Shown one piece after another: positions 9,541 through 21,745 of a DNA stretch of 64,000 nucleotides. The position numbers and the translations under genes are program-made. This stretch comes from Paraescarpia echinospica (taxonomy: Eukaryota > Annelida > Polychaeta > Sabellida > Siboglinidae). A model generated the notes under the pieces. The model saw only the letters and a list, made by a program, of their open reading frames with translations. It ran no database searches and had not been told where the DNA came from. The stretch covers positions 6,322,431-6,386,430 of the forward strand of contig CM034543.1 of assembly GCA_020002185.1 (NCBI GenBank). The letters run 5' to 3'. The stretch's first letter is position 1. Each line of letters starts with the position of its first letter.

Positions 9541-11470
9541 TAGTTGTGTTGGAAGCTAAGCAGTTTCCCAATTTAATGTGCCCCTTTCAGCCATTACCAT
9601 TTTCAGTAATTAAACAAACGTTTCATAGAAAATGTTGCCGTCATATTCAACAGGAATTGCCAATTGTAAGTTTATTAAAATAACCTGGCACGATACATTT
9701 TATCGTTAAGGTAGGCATATAAAGGGTTGATAACTGACAACGGAAGATGGCGGGGGCCTTCCGTGACTGGTGGGGGGTGTCAATTGAAAGATCAAGTGGA
9801 AGATATGCCTCCAGTTTGTAACAAATTACCTTCGCAAACATGGAACGTAATATAATAAGGCTAAACATAGTTGAGTGTTAATTATATTTCTGACACGTGG
9901 TAACCTTAAATAATTGTACTAAATTAACTCACATGTTCCTGCTGCGTCACAGCTGACGCCATTGTTCAAACTGCGATCGATGTATCCTTCTATATATAAT
10001 CTATATCCACGTTTGGTCGTGCGAGGGCGCCACCACCGAGACAATGACCGACGGTACTGGGTCTAAAGGCAGTTTGACACATTAAAAATATCTGTGTCAT
10101 GTATTATGGGTAGTCAGGCAACACCGAATCGTATGTATGGTAGGTGCAATTAGACGAGACGGGTGTCTATACATGACAACCTGTTTACTGACACGTGCTC
10201 TTTAAGTTTCGACTAGAAGTCTTGTAATGAAGAACACAAAATAAATGTAAAGACTTCGATGGATAGTCATCGCCAGTGTCGGTCGATGGTCGGCCACTGC
10301 TTCAACATCCCTGCCGTCTGTTGGTAAAATTGGACATGCCGAAATTCCACCGGCACAATCGTAGTAAACAAATAATTATTGTCCTCGCTTCTCGGTCTCA
10401 CGAGAGTGTTTACACGACCGATTCTGCACAGAGATCTACTGGGCGACACTGCAGCTGTCCGAGTGGGTTTTATATAATATCCACAAGTTGACTATGACAT
10501 CCTAAAAATTAGATACACGTTATGCGCCCTGTGTTATGACTGTCAGCAAACAAGAGACAGGGCAGGGCGCCTGTCACGTTGTGATTGTCATCGGTTATGT
10601 TATCACTGTCAGCAGGCATGAGACAGGACGCCTATCGTGTTGTGACTGTCATCGTTTATGTTTTCGCTGTCAGCGGGCATGAGACAGGGTGTCTACCGTG
10701 TTGTGACTGTCATCTGAGACAGGGTGCCCACTGTCTTGCAGACACTTCTATGACGATATGGACCACAGTGTCAAGCACTCAGTTGCGCCACGCTGGCAAC
10801 GGAGCACGTGATTGTGTGACCAACCTTCGACTCTTCACTCGAAGCTACGCAGCTGTGTTGATAGACGTATCGAGTGTAGTTGAAATGGTAATTCATAATT
10901 TAGTCGAGGGGCTAACCTGTCTGGCTTTTCGCCAACCGACGAAGCACCAACGTTAACGTGATACGTCACTGACGTCATTTATGCAGACGAACGTAACTGA
11001 AGTGAAGCGGCCACAACTCATGCGCCTTTGATAATAGCAGAATTTCCGTTTTATTTCGAAGAAAATGCCCTCGAGTTTGACAAGTGCCAAATTTCATGTG
11101 TAGTTTAACTGATGACATGATCCGAGGTTGGCGGTTCACGGAGTACTGGGAGAAGTAGAAGTTGCCCATAAAACATAACTATTTCTCATGTTCACTGGCT
11201 ATATACGCAGAACTATGGGAAACAACAATTTGGTGGATAACGCCTTTTTATATACTTAGCTGAATTCAACATTCTTATGAGGATATGTACTATACAAATT
11301 TATGGCACACGACTCTAAAATGAAAAGTAGATTTTCGATGCGTAATTTCATATGAAAGTTGACCCAATTAAGCAGTAGGGTAGTACATCAATGTTGACGA
11401 TTTCGTTTCTTCGCTGTCATGGAATCGTTTTTTTATAATAATATGTCAAGTTATCGACATTGTTGCAACA
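9541..11470. other. Gene-poor interval
   Basis: No supported gene. The only structure seen is at 10540-10740, where three imperfect ~66-bp repeats share actgtcatc and gagacagg. Confidence 0.55.
10540..10740 (+). repeat. Short tandem repeat, ~66 bp unit
   Basis: Three imperfect copies share tgtgactgtcatc, tatgtt and catgagacagg. An open frame crosses it but shows only repeat-derived residues. Confidence 0.65.
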
Positions 11471-11475
11471 TGCCT

Positions 11476-11610
11476 TTAGGCTGGAGGTGTGGTAGGTGAG
11501 ATTCACCGCTGGGAGTATCAGGGGGGATACAGTTGCGAGGTTTTGAGGAACTTCAATGGGGTGCAGTTGGATGGTCAAGGGGTTCAGTTGAAGGTTTCTA
11601 GGAGCCTGTT
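11476..11610 (+). repeat. Dispersed 'ggggtgcagttgga' repeat fragment
   Basis: It contains caatggggtgcagttggatg and related phrases, matching the family seen at 3200-3440 and 27490-27830. Confidence 0.5.
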
Positions 11611-11989
11611 GAAAAAAGGCATCACGCAAATGGTGTAATTAATAAGTCTAGCATAAGTTCAACGTTGGTTATTTTTGGAGGTGGATGGGGAGAGAGAGAG
11701 CATATTGTGTAAAGTTTTTACCAAAACGCCAAGTTTATAAAACAGTTTTTCTCGTGTTTTAAAATATTACTACAAAACATATTCACGTGAAAGTACCACC
11801 AGTCAAACGCAATTACAACCTAATCATGCAGTTTATGTGGTTATTAGCACGTGCCAACCAAACCCTCTGGATCCGTCTATGAGACTGACTGGACATTACT
11901 GGATACAGCCTACGTGAGACCTGACTGGATCTCTACTAGTTTCGGCACTCGGCAACGGTCTATTAACTGACTAGTCTGTATATATTGTG

Positions 11990-12285
11990 GTTACATCTTA
12001 TGAGGTCTCATTCAACTAGCCAGCCTTTTTCAGAACATTATCGCCAAGCCGACCTTTCTATGCTGGCACTGAGGGTGGTCACTGCCAGGGTGCTTGTCGT
12101 CCTCAGTGGTTCTTTTACGTCCCAAATTGAGACGGGACCGACATTAACGTGATCTCCGAGTCACGAAGGATGCACAGTCCCCAATGTTGAGAGCCAGGTT
12201 TTTATACCAAATATACCATACCTGCCCTGGGCGCCGGCATGTCAGGCGGGTGTGCTAACCACTACACTATCGCACGCCCTACGTA
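11990..12285 (-). mobile_element. tRNA-derived SINE, family B
   Basis: Read on the minus strand, the head gatagtgtagtggttagcac matches a tRNA-like A box. The sequence then runs through a cysteine-poor non-coding body with gggactgtgcatccttcgtg. The layout is a SINE head and body. The B box is degenerate and the 3' boundary is uncertain. Confidence 0.6.
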
Positions 12286-12589
12286 CGCAAGACCAAACTG
12301 TATTTTAATAGGTGGCCTTTATAATATTTATTTTACTCGTTGGCAGTGCGTTGCTCCAATGACTCCCTCTAAAACAAATAGAATGGCTGCAGACAGTGCA
12401 GAACCGGGCGGCCCGCCTTGTCATGTTTCGTTTGTTGTCGTAATACGAGCGTTATAGTTAGAGTACATAATTATAATTTGCTGTTTCAGATTTGTGACCA
12501 AGTATAAGAGTAAGTCACTTGACGTGTGCGTGGAGATGAAACTGTTTTACGACAGAAATTGTTTATGCCTGTGGGAAGCAAACAGTTTA

Positions 12590-12655
12590 TAATTTATGTA
12601 TATATATATAGACATATATGTAAATATATATATACATATAAACATACATAATGCC
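12590..12655. repeat. TATA-rich microsatellite
   Basis: Alternating tatata, catata and acatac steps. Nothing coding. Confidence 0.7.
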
Positions 12656-13230
12656 CGCATAAATGAAAACGCGACAGTCGTAGCTGGTGTTAAATGCATT
12701 CCCCTAGATACGCGCACGCGCAGAAACGTCACCCGGATATTATTTAACGCCCGGATAAATGTAAGCGCGATAGCGTCGCCACGAAATGCAGCCACTTCAC
12801 ACCGCCGGTAATGAAGCTGGGAATATTGTGCTTGTTGAGCGCATGATTTGGTTAAGCCAGGTTAATAATTATGAATCATGTCCAAATTGTTTTGCGCTTG
12901 ATATGGTCAGACCTGACCAATGAAGATATATGAATATATTTAATAGAATGGCTAAACGTATGACCCCAAGGAACTTACTGCCACACCGTCTAATATCAAC
13001 AACAATGACGAGTGCTGTTTTAGATCTAATGTTAAGACTTACCTACCTGTTTTTAGAACTTTTTGTACGGCGTCGATTATGCGCAACGGTTGTTGGAATG
13101 GTGCCTTACAAATTTCACGATTTGATTTGGAACAGTAATTGCCCTTTCATACTGATTATGCAGACTCCACAACATGGTTGCCAGACAGTATATGGGCCGG
13201 TGTTCAGGAAGGACAAACATTTATAGGCCC

Positions 13231-13312
13231 TATATATGTGTGTGTGTGTGTGTCTGTGTGTGCGTGCGTGCGTGCGTGAGTGCGTGCATGCGTGTGCGTG
13301 TGCGTGTGTGCA
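13231..13312. repeat. (TG)n/(CG) microsatellite
   Basis: A run of tgtgtgtg and gcgtgcgt. The flanking open frame is repeat-driven. Confidence 0.85.
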
Positions 13313-14544
13313 TCTTTCGTGGCCAGAGACACCAACAGAGACACAGAAGCATCAAAACGAGTGTTATCAAAATTAGAGTAATACCTGCCAAGGTCTGTAT
13401 TAACAGAACATGTATCCCTTATAAGGCTTATTGTAAATATGCCATTGCCAGCAACATTGCATTACTTGTGGTAGTTTTATACAGAAAACATCTGAACACG
13501 GATATGTACTCGAAAATATTGTATCGGTTAAAACGCGTACAGTCGCAAGTTTGCGCACCTGACTCCTGAGTTGTAAGTATCACGGCCTTTTTCTAGAGAA
13601 CTCGCCGAAGTAAAAACTTGTCCCCACTGTGGAGGAGAGTTGTTCACTACTCAATTCTTACAGTTTATCACTGGTTGTTGAAAGACCCTCTAGGAAAGCA
13701 CAGCATATCGTAAACATGTAACCAGACCATAGGAATGTTTATTATATTTTCATATAATTATATAAAAAAACAAGACGCTACATTTATATCACTGATGGCT
13801 CCAGCTATAGACCTGGGTTTACTTGGATATGCCATCGCTTGATAATATAATTGTATTATAGCCTTGGATACAGTTAGCAAAGCAAATCTATGACATTCAA
13901 TGACATCTATAAATTATACTAATGGGTTTTTGTGGATGGTTTTGTGGTTTCTGGTTTCTATAACATATTCCAGTGTGCTACATAATATTGTTATTGAAAT
14001 CCATATCATCATGTAAGATTCAATAGTCTTCTGAAGACTGTTTGCTAAGGGAACTCAATGCTTCATTGTAAAATAAAAAAATAAAAAGTTTATTAAAAAT
14101 AAAACATTATAAAACATTTTAAAATGTCATGAGAATATTTTAATTATATCAAAGTTTTAGTAACATTTTGAAACATTAGAAAACATGGTCATGATATCTG
14201 AGGGAAAATGTGTGTGATGTTTAAACTGTTAGCTTTGATACATTGCAATAAGGCGTTGATTGGTCTAATGATATTTCCAAACAACCAATGTTAAATGTTA
14301 TATTACAACTACATAAAACATCTTTATGGTGTGATTAGCACATGTTGTGTACATATAAATAAAAAATGTTATTGAAACGTTTTTGTTATGATATTTGTTT
14401 AACCTTTCATAAATGTTAAAAACTGTAATGCGCTTGCTGTGTAATAATGGTGTTTGGTTAAGTGGTTTTTTTTATTAACAAATAAGTGATTTAAACTCAC
14501 AGGTGGAAATAAAATATCAATACAATTAAGTGGTGTTATAACAT

Positions 14545-14720
14545 GCGTCTGAAGTTGTTGAATGGAATCAGTGTGTGTGCACAACCTGTAGTTTTTGGAT
14601 ACAGAACACCGGCAGGATTTGAACCTGCCACACACGACACTGGGACATCTTTACCATAAACTGCACAACTCAACAAAGTGGTTAGACCAATATCTGATTT
14701 TAAAAAATTATACTCCAACA
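14545..14720 (-). mobile_element. tRNA-derived SINE head or tRNA relic
   Basis: On the minus strand, 14611-14629 forms a perfect six-pair T arm around TTCAAAT, with B box GGTTCAAATCC. The upstream part (gttgtgcagtttatggtaaa) does not fold as an acceptor and D arm, so a functional tRNA is unlikely. Confidence 0.5.
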
Positions 14721-16029
14721 CAGACACTAACAGCAATCAGTCACAAATGTATTTTATATTGTTAGGAATAAATGTGTTTATATTATTTGACAGAAATGTG
14801 TAAAATAATGCATAGTTGTTAGGAAACAATTTGAACAAAAAATGTAAACCCACTTTTCTCTGGTCTAGGCTGCCAACTGTTGTTTCAACATTTCTTTCGT
14901 GGAATCACGCTCAGTCAAAATGGCTGCCCAACATTCTCGTTGTATGACTGTTTCGTTCTGAAAATGGGACACTAAAAGACGTGTACACATCCATCCTAGT
15001 AATAACAGCCAAGAAAGTAATAATTATTACACTAGCAAATGTAGTATTTACCGATATCCTACATTATTTATAGTTCTATAGTTCATCTATTCTCCGTATG
15101 TCAAAATGGACAGCGTATACGTCAACGAAACATAAACAGTATGCTAATATTTTTATATTGTGTGATTTTTCTACACACTGTAGAATTTAGATACTACAAC
15201 TATGTTTTTGCATCATATCTGGTCACAGGATGTCAGCGAAATACTTGCATAATTATGAGGTGATATGTAATAATTTACTTGTTATTATTATTAATATATT
15301 TTGGTTCTATTTTCATATGAAAAAGATAAACAGTTATCTGCATAGGGAGGAAGTAGCCACAAAGTTAGTTAGTTATAATTGATTAAGTATATAATGGTAT
15401 GTAGCAAGTCCACAAATATCACATAGATTAATTATATTAATCCAGCTTTCGGCACTTAGCATCATTCCATGAAAAACTAACCGAAAAACAAATCTAACCA
15501 TGTGGTATATTAATTCCATGTTATTCACTTTATTTTTCAGGTCTTGAAAATAGCCCAGCAACAGTGAAGTTCATTTTTGCAAAACAAAAGGGAGAATCAG
15601 GAAGTGTGAGACACTGGAGCCATACTGTCTATAATACAAAGCTATGGTCGGCTTGGGACATCAATCTCTGTTGCTCCTAACAACACTTCTCTGGAACATA
15701 AATGTCACAATTTGATCTCTCACAGTTGACCCAACGTGGGAATACTCGCTGGGGAGAGTTATATCCAGACCCAAGCTATACGGCGTTCCCATAGCCGTTG
15801 TGCACATCCATGCCGCGTGATATAACCCTATATGTTGAGCACATCAAACTGCAACCAATATAGTAAATTTACCTGCTTTTATACCCTGGAAGACACAGAC
15901 AGGCGAAATGGTGGTGCGAATTTCAACTTTAATTAATCTTACATATCTACATATAGTGAAGTTATCTATTTGGTAGAATGGTATTACAACTTTCGTTGTA
16001 TGTTATGCTACATGATATGATGAAATAAA

Positions 16030-16450
16030 CGTGTCAACACGCGTAAATGTTATTACTAATCTATAATGTGTATTCTGACCTATGCTATGCAAATTCACGG
16101 ATAGATATGCTCTATGACGGAAGGGGGCCACTCCAAGATGGCGGACACATTCCGGCACCGATTGATCGATTGTTTTTTTTAGATCAACAATGTTAAGAAA
16201 TTTGTATCATGCGTGCAACACATACGTGTATATAAACGCAATAACATGAAAATAGTATTACTAATCTATTACATGTATTCTGATCTGTGCAGCTTCGTGA
16301 TAGTCATGTTATTCGACGGAATTGGCGACTCACAAGATGGCGCACACAATGCCGGCGCCGATTGATTGTTTATGTGAGATCAACACTGTCAAGAAATTTG
16401 TATCATGTGTGCAACACATACGTGCATATATATGCAATAACATGACAAGC
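16030..16450 (+). repeat. Tandem duplication, ~210 bp unit, two copies
   Basis: Both copies share attactaatctat, caagatggcg, aagaaatttgtatcatg and gcaacacatacgtg, at about 85 percent identity by eye. Copies start near 16045 and 16255. Confidence 0.75.
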
Positions 16451-16459
16451 AATACAATA

Positions 16460-18050
16460 AATAATACGTTTGTCATATACCCATTATATATTAAGCATAA
16501 TGTTGATGGAAAAATTAAGTGGCATGATCAAATGCATTAAATGCAACAACGATCAAGTAGCCCCATATCATACGTATCATAAGAACGGTTCAAGTACAGA
16601 ACAGAATAGCATAGTACGGTATTGATGGTGAATTGGAAACGGGAAAGTTGAAGTTAGAACATACGTGTGCTCTCTCGTAGTGCGTTAATGAATGTAACAA
16701 CTATTACATTTAATTGTGTTGTAAGTAACGATACAATAATATTTGTTTCTAGTGTTTTGATAATTGCATAATAACCTCACTAATCGAACAAGGGTATGTT
16801 TATCTGTATTGAGACTGGCAAGATGTCCGATAGCCACATCACACCAGTGCGTTTGTATAAATCTGTATATCTGTCCATATGTGTATGTGTGTCTGTGTTT
16901 CTGCCTGACTGTCTGTCGATGCGTTTGAGTAGCTGTGTGTCTGGTGTGTCCTTGAGTTCGCGCGTGCTGATCCAAACATCACGACGTCTACCAACCAACC
17001 TTCCACAGCGCTTGTTTCTTCGCCAACCATCTGGGAAATGCAATCCCTGCCCGACGTATTTTTCTGCATCTGTTATGTCCGACTGTCTGGCGATGTTACA
17101 ATACGCAAGAATCCTAGTTTAACTGCTACTGATACACATGAAGGACGTTGTTGCTTTGCATAAACTTGGCAACTGCGCTCCTTCCACATTAGTCTACTGG
17201 TGGTCGTTGCACGCTGGCTGGTCACCTTACAATTGTCACGATTTTACAAATTGCCAGGTGCATTGACAGAAGCGTCCGCTCGGCAGGGGTTGTTACGTAA
17301 TAGAAGCAAAATTGGATAACTCAGTGCTAGCATGCGACCAGATCAGGAATAATTATAGGCCGAACCATTGTTGGACGCATCCACGTGATGCTTAGAATGT
17401 TAACCGGTTATCCTGTCAAATGTTGCAGTCATCTAATAGAAGCATCAAAACTGAGCGCGGGCGTTGGCGTAGAACTACACGACATTTTTTTTGGCGCATG
17501 ATAATTTCAATCACGGAAAAAACACATATTTCCTGTATATAATGTCGCCATTCACGTGCTGAACAGGATTGGCTACATTTTTGTTACGTTAATAATTAAT
17601 GCCATGTGACCTGTGTGTATGCTCGTGTGCGTGTTCGTGTGTATAAATGCTTTCAATAAAAAAATTGCGTTATTAATATAATGCAATGGTTGGCTCCATC
17701 CTTTTAGTATGTTACACTAAATGTTCATTTTGAAACCCCCACCCCTTTGTGATGCTGACCGGTACACCCCCTAAAAGGGCATTCGTCGAATAAAGATACA
17801 CGTGTAACTAACAATAAACAATAATATATCAACTGTTCCTGCTGAGATTTACTTTTATCAGGCGTGAATACTGATAGGGGAGGGGCGCAGGCGATAGTTC
17901 CGCGAGTAGTCGCCTCGGACTGTCGAACGGAGCTCGAGTCTACCTATGCCTACTTCGGTTTCGAAAATTGGGCAATCTCTATAGAACAGAGTCGTACTCT
18001 GGAGACTAGTGTATAAATAAAGTTAATTATTATTATTAGTATTATCTAAA
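16460..18050. other. Gene-poor interval
   Basis: No gene is supported. A possible decayed SINE head lies around 17885-18010 (cgatagttccgcgagtagtc). The remainder shows nothing recognisable. Confidence 0.5.
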
Positions 18051-18320
18051 AATGTGTTACTTCTGTGAATTATCAACACTTTCACAGGTACGAGTAAGAT
18101 AATCAAAATCCTGAAGCCTCTCGGGCATGGGTGCTCTTATCTGGCTCTGGAAGAGTTTGGCACAGCGCTGTGCATTGATAAACTATCAAGTGTTGAGAGG
18201 AATTACGTTCCACTTCCTTCCCAGTATACCTCATTCCGTCCCAACAGTGTTGGCGTCTGACAATATCAACAGGCAAGAGGAATCTCACATCCAACTAATG
18301 ACATCATTCTTCAACCAAAG

Positions 18321-18707
18321 TTGTTGACATGGATGCTGCATCAGACATATTTTACTGTTGTTAAAGCAGACAAGAAACGATCAATCCAGCTATCCTGGAA
18401 ATTGCTTCGAGCTTTGCTTTGGAAAAGAGAAGACCCACCTGCAGTCAAACCAGCTGATTTATCTGGTTCTCTTGCAGATATGGCATCAACAACTCAACGA
18501 AGAAACCACGTGTGGGTGCTAACTCGTTTGCTGGAACCGTCCGATCAGAAAATCAGCTCATGGACGGCGTTCAACACAATCACAAGAGAATATGTTGAGT
18601 TGGGAAATGTTGTGGGCTACTTGTCCAATATCAATCAACATGCAACACTATCCACTGTCCAAGAAATGTTACGCAACGCCTTGACAGAATGTCCTACTTT
18701 AGCTTGA
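18321..18707 (+). pseudogene. Fragment of unrecognised repetitive gene, left copy
   Basis: An open stretch of 128 codons with normal amino-acid composition, matching the right inverted copy for its first ~80 codons. It contains KISSWTAFNTITREYVELGN and ends LRNALTECPTLA. Probably part of a longer ancestral frame. No catalytic motif is recognised. Confidence 0.45.
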
Positions 18708-19559
18708 AAACGTTGCACACTTGTACTCTGTTCGCAAAGGCCACTAAAATAGCATTGTAGCAGCCCAACCAGTAACGGAGAATTGTTCTCACGATGAACA
18801 ATTTCCATATGAAGCTTTGATGTGATTCGCATGGAAAGGATTCTAGGAATGGGTGGAATTGGATCATTCTGACGATTGTCCTAAGTTTAATAACACATTT
18901 CACATTCTGCAGAGTATTCATATTAACACCTGTCACAAAACTGTTGTTGCTGCCGTGATTGGTGTTTCATGTACAAAGATCATGGACTTGTTCATGGCCT
19001 GGCTGGATGTTCTTCGTCAACATCTTGGCCATCTGGTATGATTCTGGATGACGTACATCTACATGGTGAGCATCCTGCTTGGGCTGTTGCGAGGTGACAG
19101 GAAGGGCAACTCGAATATTTGATTAGCCTGCATCAAAAAAGTGACTCTCTGGTTTCTCGCTTTGGGCAAAGTGAACTACGCAAGGAACCTACGTGTATAT
19201 TATACACTGATGACACCGCTTGAAAAGAGTGTCCGATGATGTACCAACATTTCCTACGAGGTTACTTTCAGACTAGGCACCCATTCGGCCAAATCGAATT
19301 CTACTGCATGTATTATAGTCCATATAGAAACATATGGACCTCGGCGTCCGAAGCTGCATCTGCCGTGGATTCATCGGACGGATTGGACCTCTACCTGCCT
19401 CTCTCGTAAGTTTAAAGCATTTCTCTTCACAGGTGACGAACATTATTCGACTACCCAGCTTGTCCCTTTTCGATTCCTTTTTCCATGACTTCGCTAAAAG
19501 CTTGATGAGCCTATTTTATGTTTCACTGCACGCCAACAAACGTCTCCATTTTTGTGTAT

Positions 19560-20400
19560 GGCTAAGTCTTCTTTTTCTTGAATGTGACAACCTCGTGTGA
19601 TCCATGGTTCACACTGTCAGCGGACTTGATCGACTGGTCTCAGATATCACACCAATGAGACCGCGTCTTTGGCCAGCGTGCAACGTTGATTAAAAGGTCT
19701 GTATCAATAACTCTTCAAACGGGCGATTTTATCCGTATGAGATCCGTTGCATCAATCAGTGTAGCACGTGGTTCGGGACCATCATCTGCTGTGTGCACCA
19801 TACTTACCAGGTGCAGTGCAAGAGCAGCTTCACTAGTTTTCTTCATGCTTCCGTCAATGTTTGCAACTGACCATAGCTACGGCCCACCTGGATGTGAAAA
19901 CACAGTGCGCATCCTTTTTGCAATGTCATCTAAGAGCTGATTTTCTGATCGGACGGTTCCAGCAAACTAGTCAATACCAACACGTGGTTACTCCGATATG
20001 CTGTTGATGCTGTATTTCCAAGAGGTCCAGATAAATCAGCTGATTTAACTTTAGGTTAGTCTTCTATTTTCCCAACGCTGTACACTGGAAGCAATTTCTC
20101 TGATAGCTGGATTGATTGCTTCTTGTCTGTTTTAGCAACAGTAAAAGTTGTCTGATGAGGCTTGCACTTCAACAACTTTGGTTAGAGAATGACGCCATTA
20201 ACCCGATGTGATTTTCCTTCCCCAGTCAGCGATTCCTCTTGTCTATTGGTGTTGTCGAACGCCAACAGTGTTGGGACGGAATGAAGTACATTGGAAGGAA
20301 GAAGGAAGTAGAACACAATCACTGTCAACACTTGATAGTTTATCAGAGCACAGCGCTGTGTCAATTTCTTTCAGAGCCAAATAACAGTAAACGTGCACGA
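19560..20400 (-). pseudogene. Fragment of unrecognised repetitive gene, right copy
   Basis: Minus-strand remnants at 20182-20364 (TQRCALINYQVLTVIVFY) match the left copy. Those at 19690-19935 (ANIDGSMKKTSEAALA, PEPRATLIDATDLI) extend beyond it. Interrupted by several stops. Confidence 0.4.
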
Positions 20401-20469
20401 GAGGCTTCATGATTTGTATTATCTCAATCTGACCTGTGAAAGTGTTGATAATTCACAGAAGTAGGACAT

Positions 20470-21740
20470 GCTTAGATTTCTTCACAGCACCATCACTCAC
20501 AACAGTGATAACACCCTGGGTTATTGACCATGCCAATTTATTAACGCGAGAAGAACCGCCGGCACTTGCACCGCTTAAGACCCGAAGAAATGTGTGTAGA
20601 TAAGGCGGAACAGTAGCATCATTAGTTTGTCAGTTCGAAATACTGTTATTATTTCTGCCTCAAATTAATTAGCGGCATTCTTTGTGTTTTGGATACAAGA
20701 TTTCTTGGAAAATATTTAAGTTACGCCTACTTACCTAGTATAACAGCTGGACTATGCACATGCTAATGCTAAGGGTTGTTAAAATTGATTACTGCAGCGT
20801 CACTTTTAAAGTTATTGTTGGGCTATGGTGTAGGGCCACACATTTGGACACAGATTATCTGCATAGCAATACGTAACTGTCGTATACATTCGAAGGCAGA
20901 AGTTTAAACAGAACATTTATGTGCTAATGGTTGGCACGGCTTTTGAAGTAGTTATTAGGTTAATAAATCGTATGCATACGGTATTAGTTTTCTTTCTGAC
21001 ATTATATATACGTTTCCGTTTTCACACAAATTTCATGCAAATCTGCCAAGCTGTTTTGCTGTGAGAGGTACATTAATTTGTATGTTAGTGTTCCCGTTTG
21101 CTTACAGACACCGGATACGCTTATATTTTGATGTGCCGACAACATAAAGAAGCAGTATATAAGACATCTAAAATGACCGAAATATATCCAATTGCATAAA
21201 GTTTCACAAGAAAGTAAAAGATAGATCATTTATGTTTTTAAAACATTACAAAAACTGAAGTAAAATATTGTTGAAAAAAAAAGCATTTTCTTTGCGTTTT
21301 CCATGACATTTTCTCCTATATTTGTGCCAATAATGATAATAGAAAGATTACATTAGTATCGCCTACTTGGAATGTTATTATGAACAACTTTTGTTAATAC
21401 AACTTTCAGATCCAATCAATATATTTGGCTGTAGGACATCACTTTTGAATGGCTTGACTTCAGCTTGAAAAACGGCAGCCATGTTTAAAGATGACGTCCA
21501 AAAAGGTAATATGGTACGCTTCTGTAACGTCCATCACCCATTTGCGGACACCTCAGATATTGATGTAACTGAAAATCGTAATGGGATTTAGTCCCTCAAT
21601 TTGAGAATCAAAACTTGTCTGGCTCATGGACTAAGCTAACATGTTTTTTTTTACGTATCGCTTGCCCAAAGACCCTCCCATTACGATTCTTCACACTGAG
21701 ACCCCCCACCACTAAATGTAACGTACTGTGCGAATGACTG
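20470..21740. other. Interval without recognised features
   Basis: AT-rich, with only short frames. Nothing supported. Confidence 0.55.
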
Positions 21741-21745
21741 TTATA

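Larger units (their letters stand above)
12810..16020. other. Gene-poor, AT-rich interval
   Basis: No host gene could be supported. Contents seen are a TG microsatellite at 13231-13312 and a tRNA-like head near 14611. Reading frames here are short and have no domain signature. Confidence 0.55.
18058..20467. mobile_element. Large inverted repeat carrying two decayed copies of an unrecognised coding repeat
   Basis: The left arm 18058-18560 and right arm 19934-20467 are reverse complements at roughly 80 percent identity. The tips are ttctgtgaattatcaacact and its complement. Left arm on plus and right arm on minus encode the same broken protein, with shared phrases such as FDNTNRQEES or its equivalent, QLSWKLL/QLSEKLL and RLLEPSDQKISS/SLLEPSDQKISS. 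Further in, the minus strand gives VANIDGSMKKTSEAALALHL. I recall similar phrases from uncharacterised repetitive genes in invertebrate genomes, but cannot name the element. Stops and frameshifts show both copies are dead. Confidence 0.6.

Noticed and set aside
14611..14629. Functional tRNA gene
   Set aside because: The T arm is perfect but no acceptor or D arm pairs; more like a SINE head.
16685..17122. Overlapping frames on both strands near 16.7-17.1 kb
   Set aside because: No domain, no splice context; Cys/Ser- or Thr/His-rich low-complexity.
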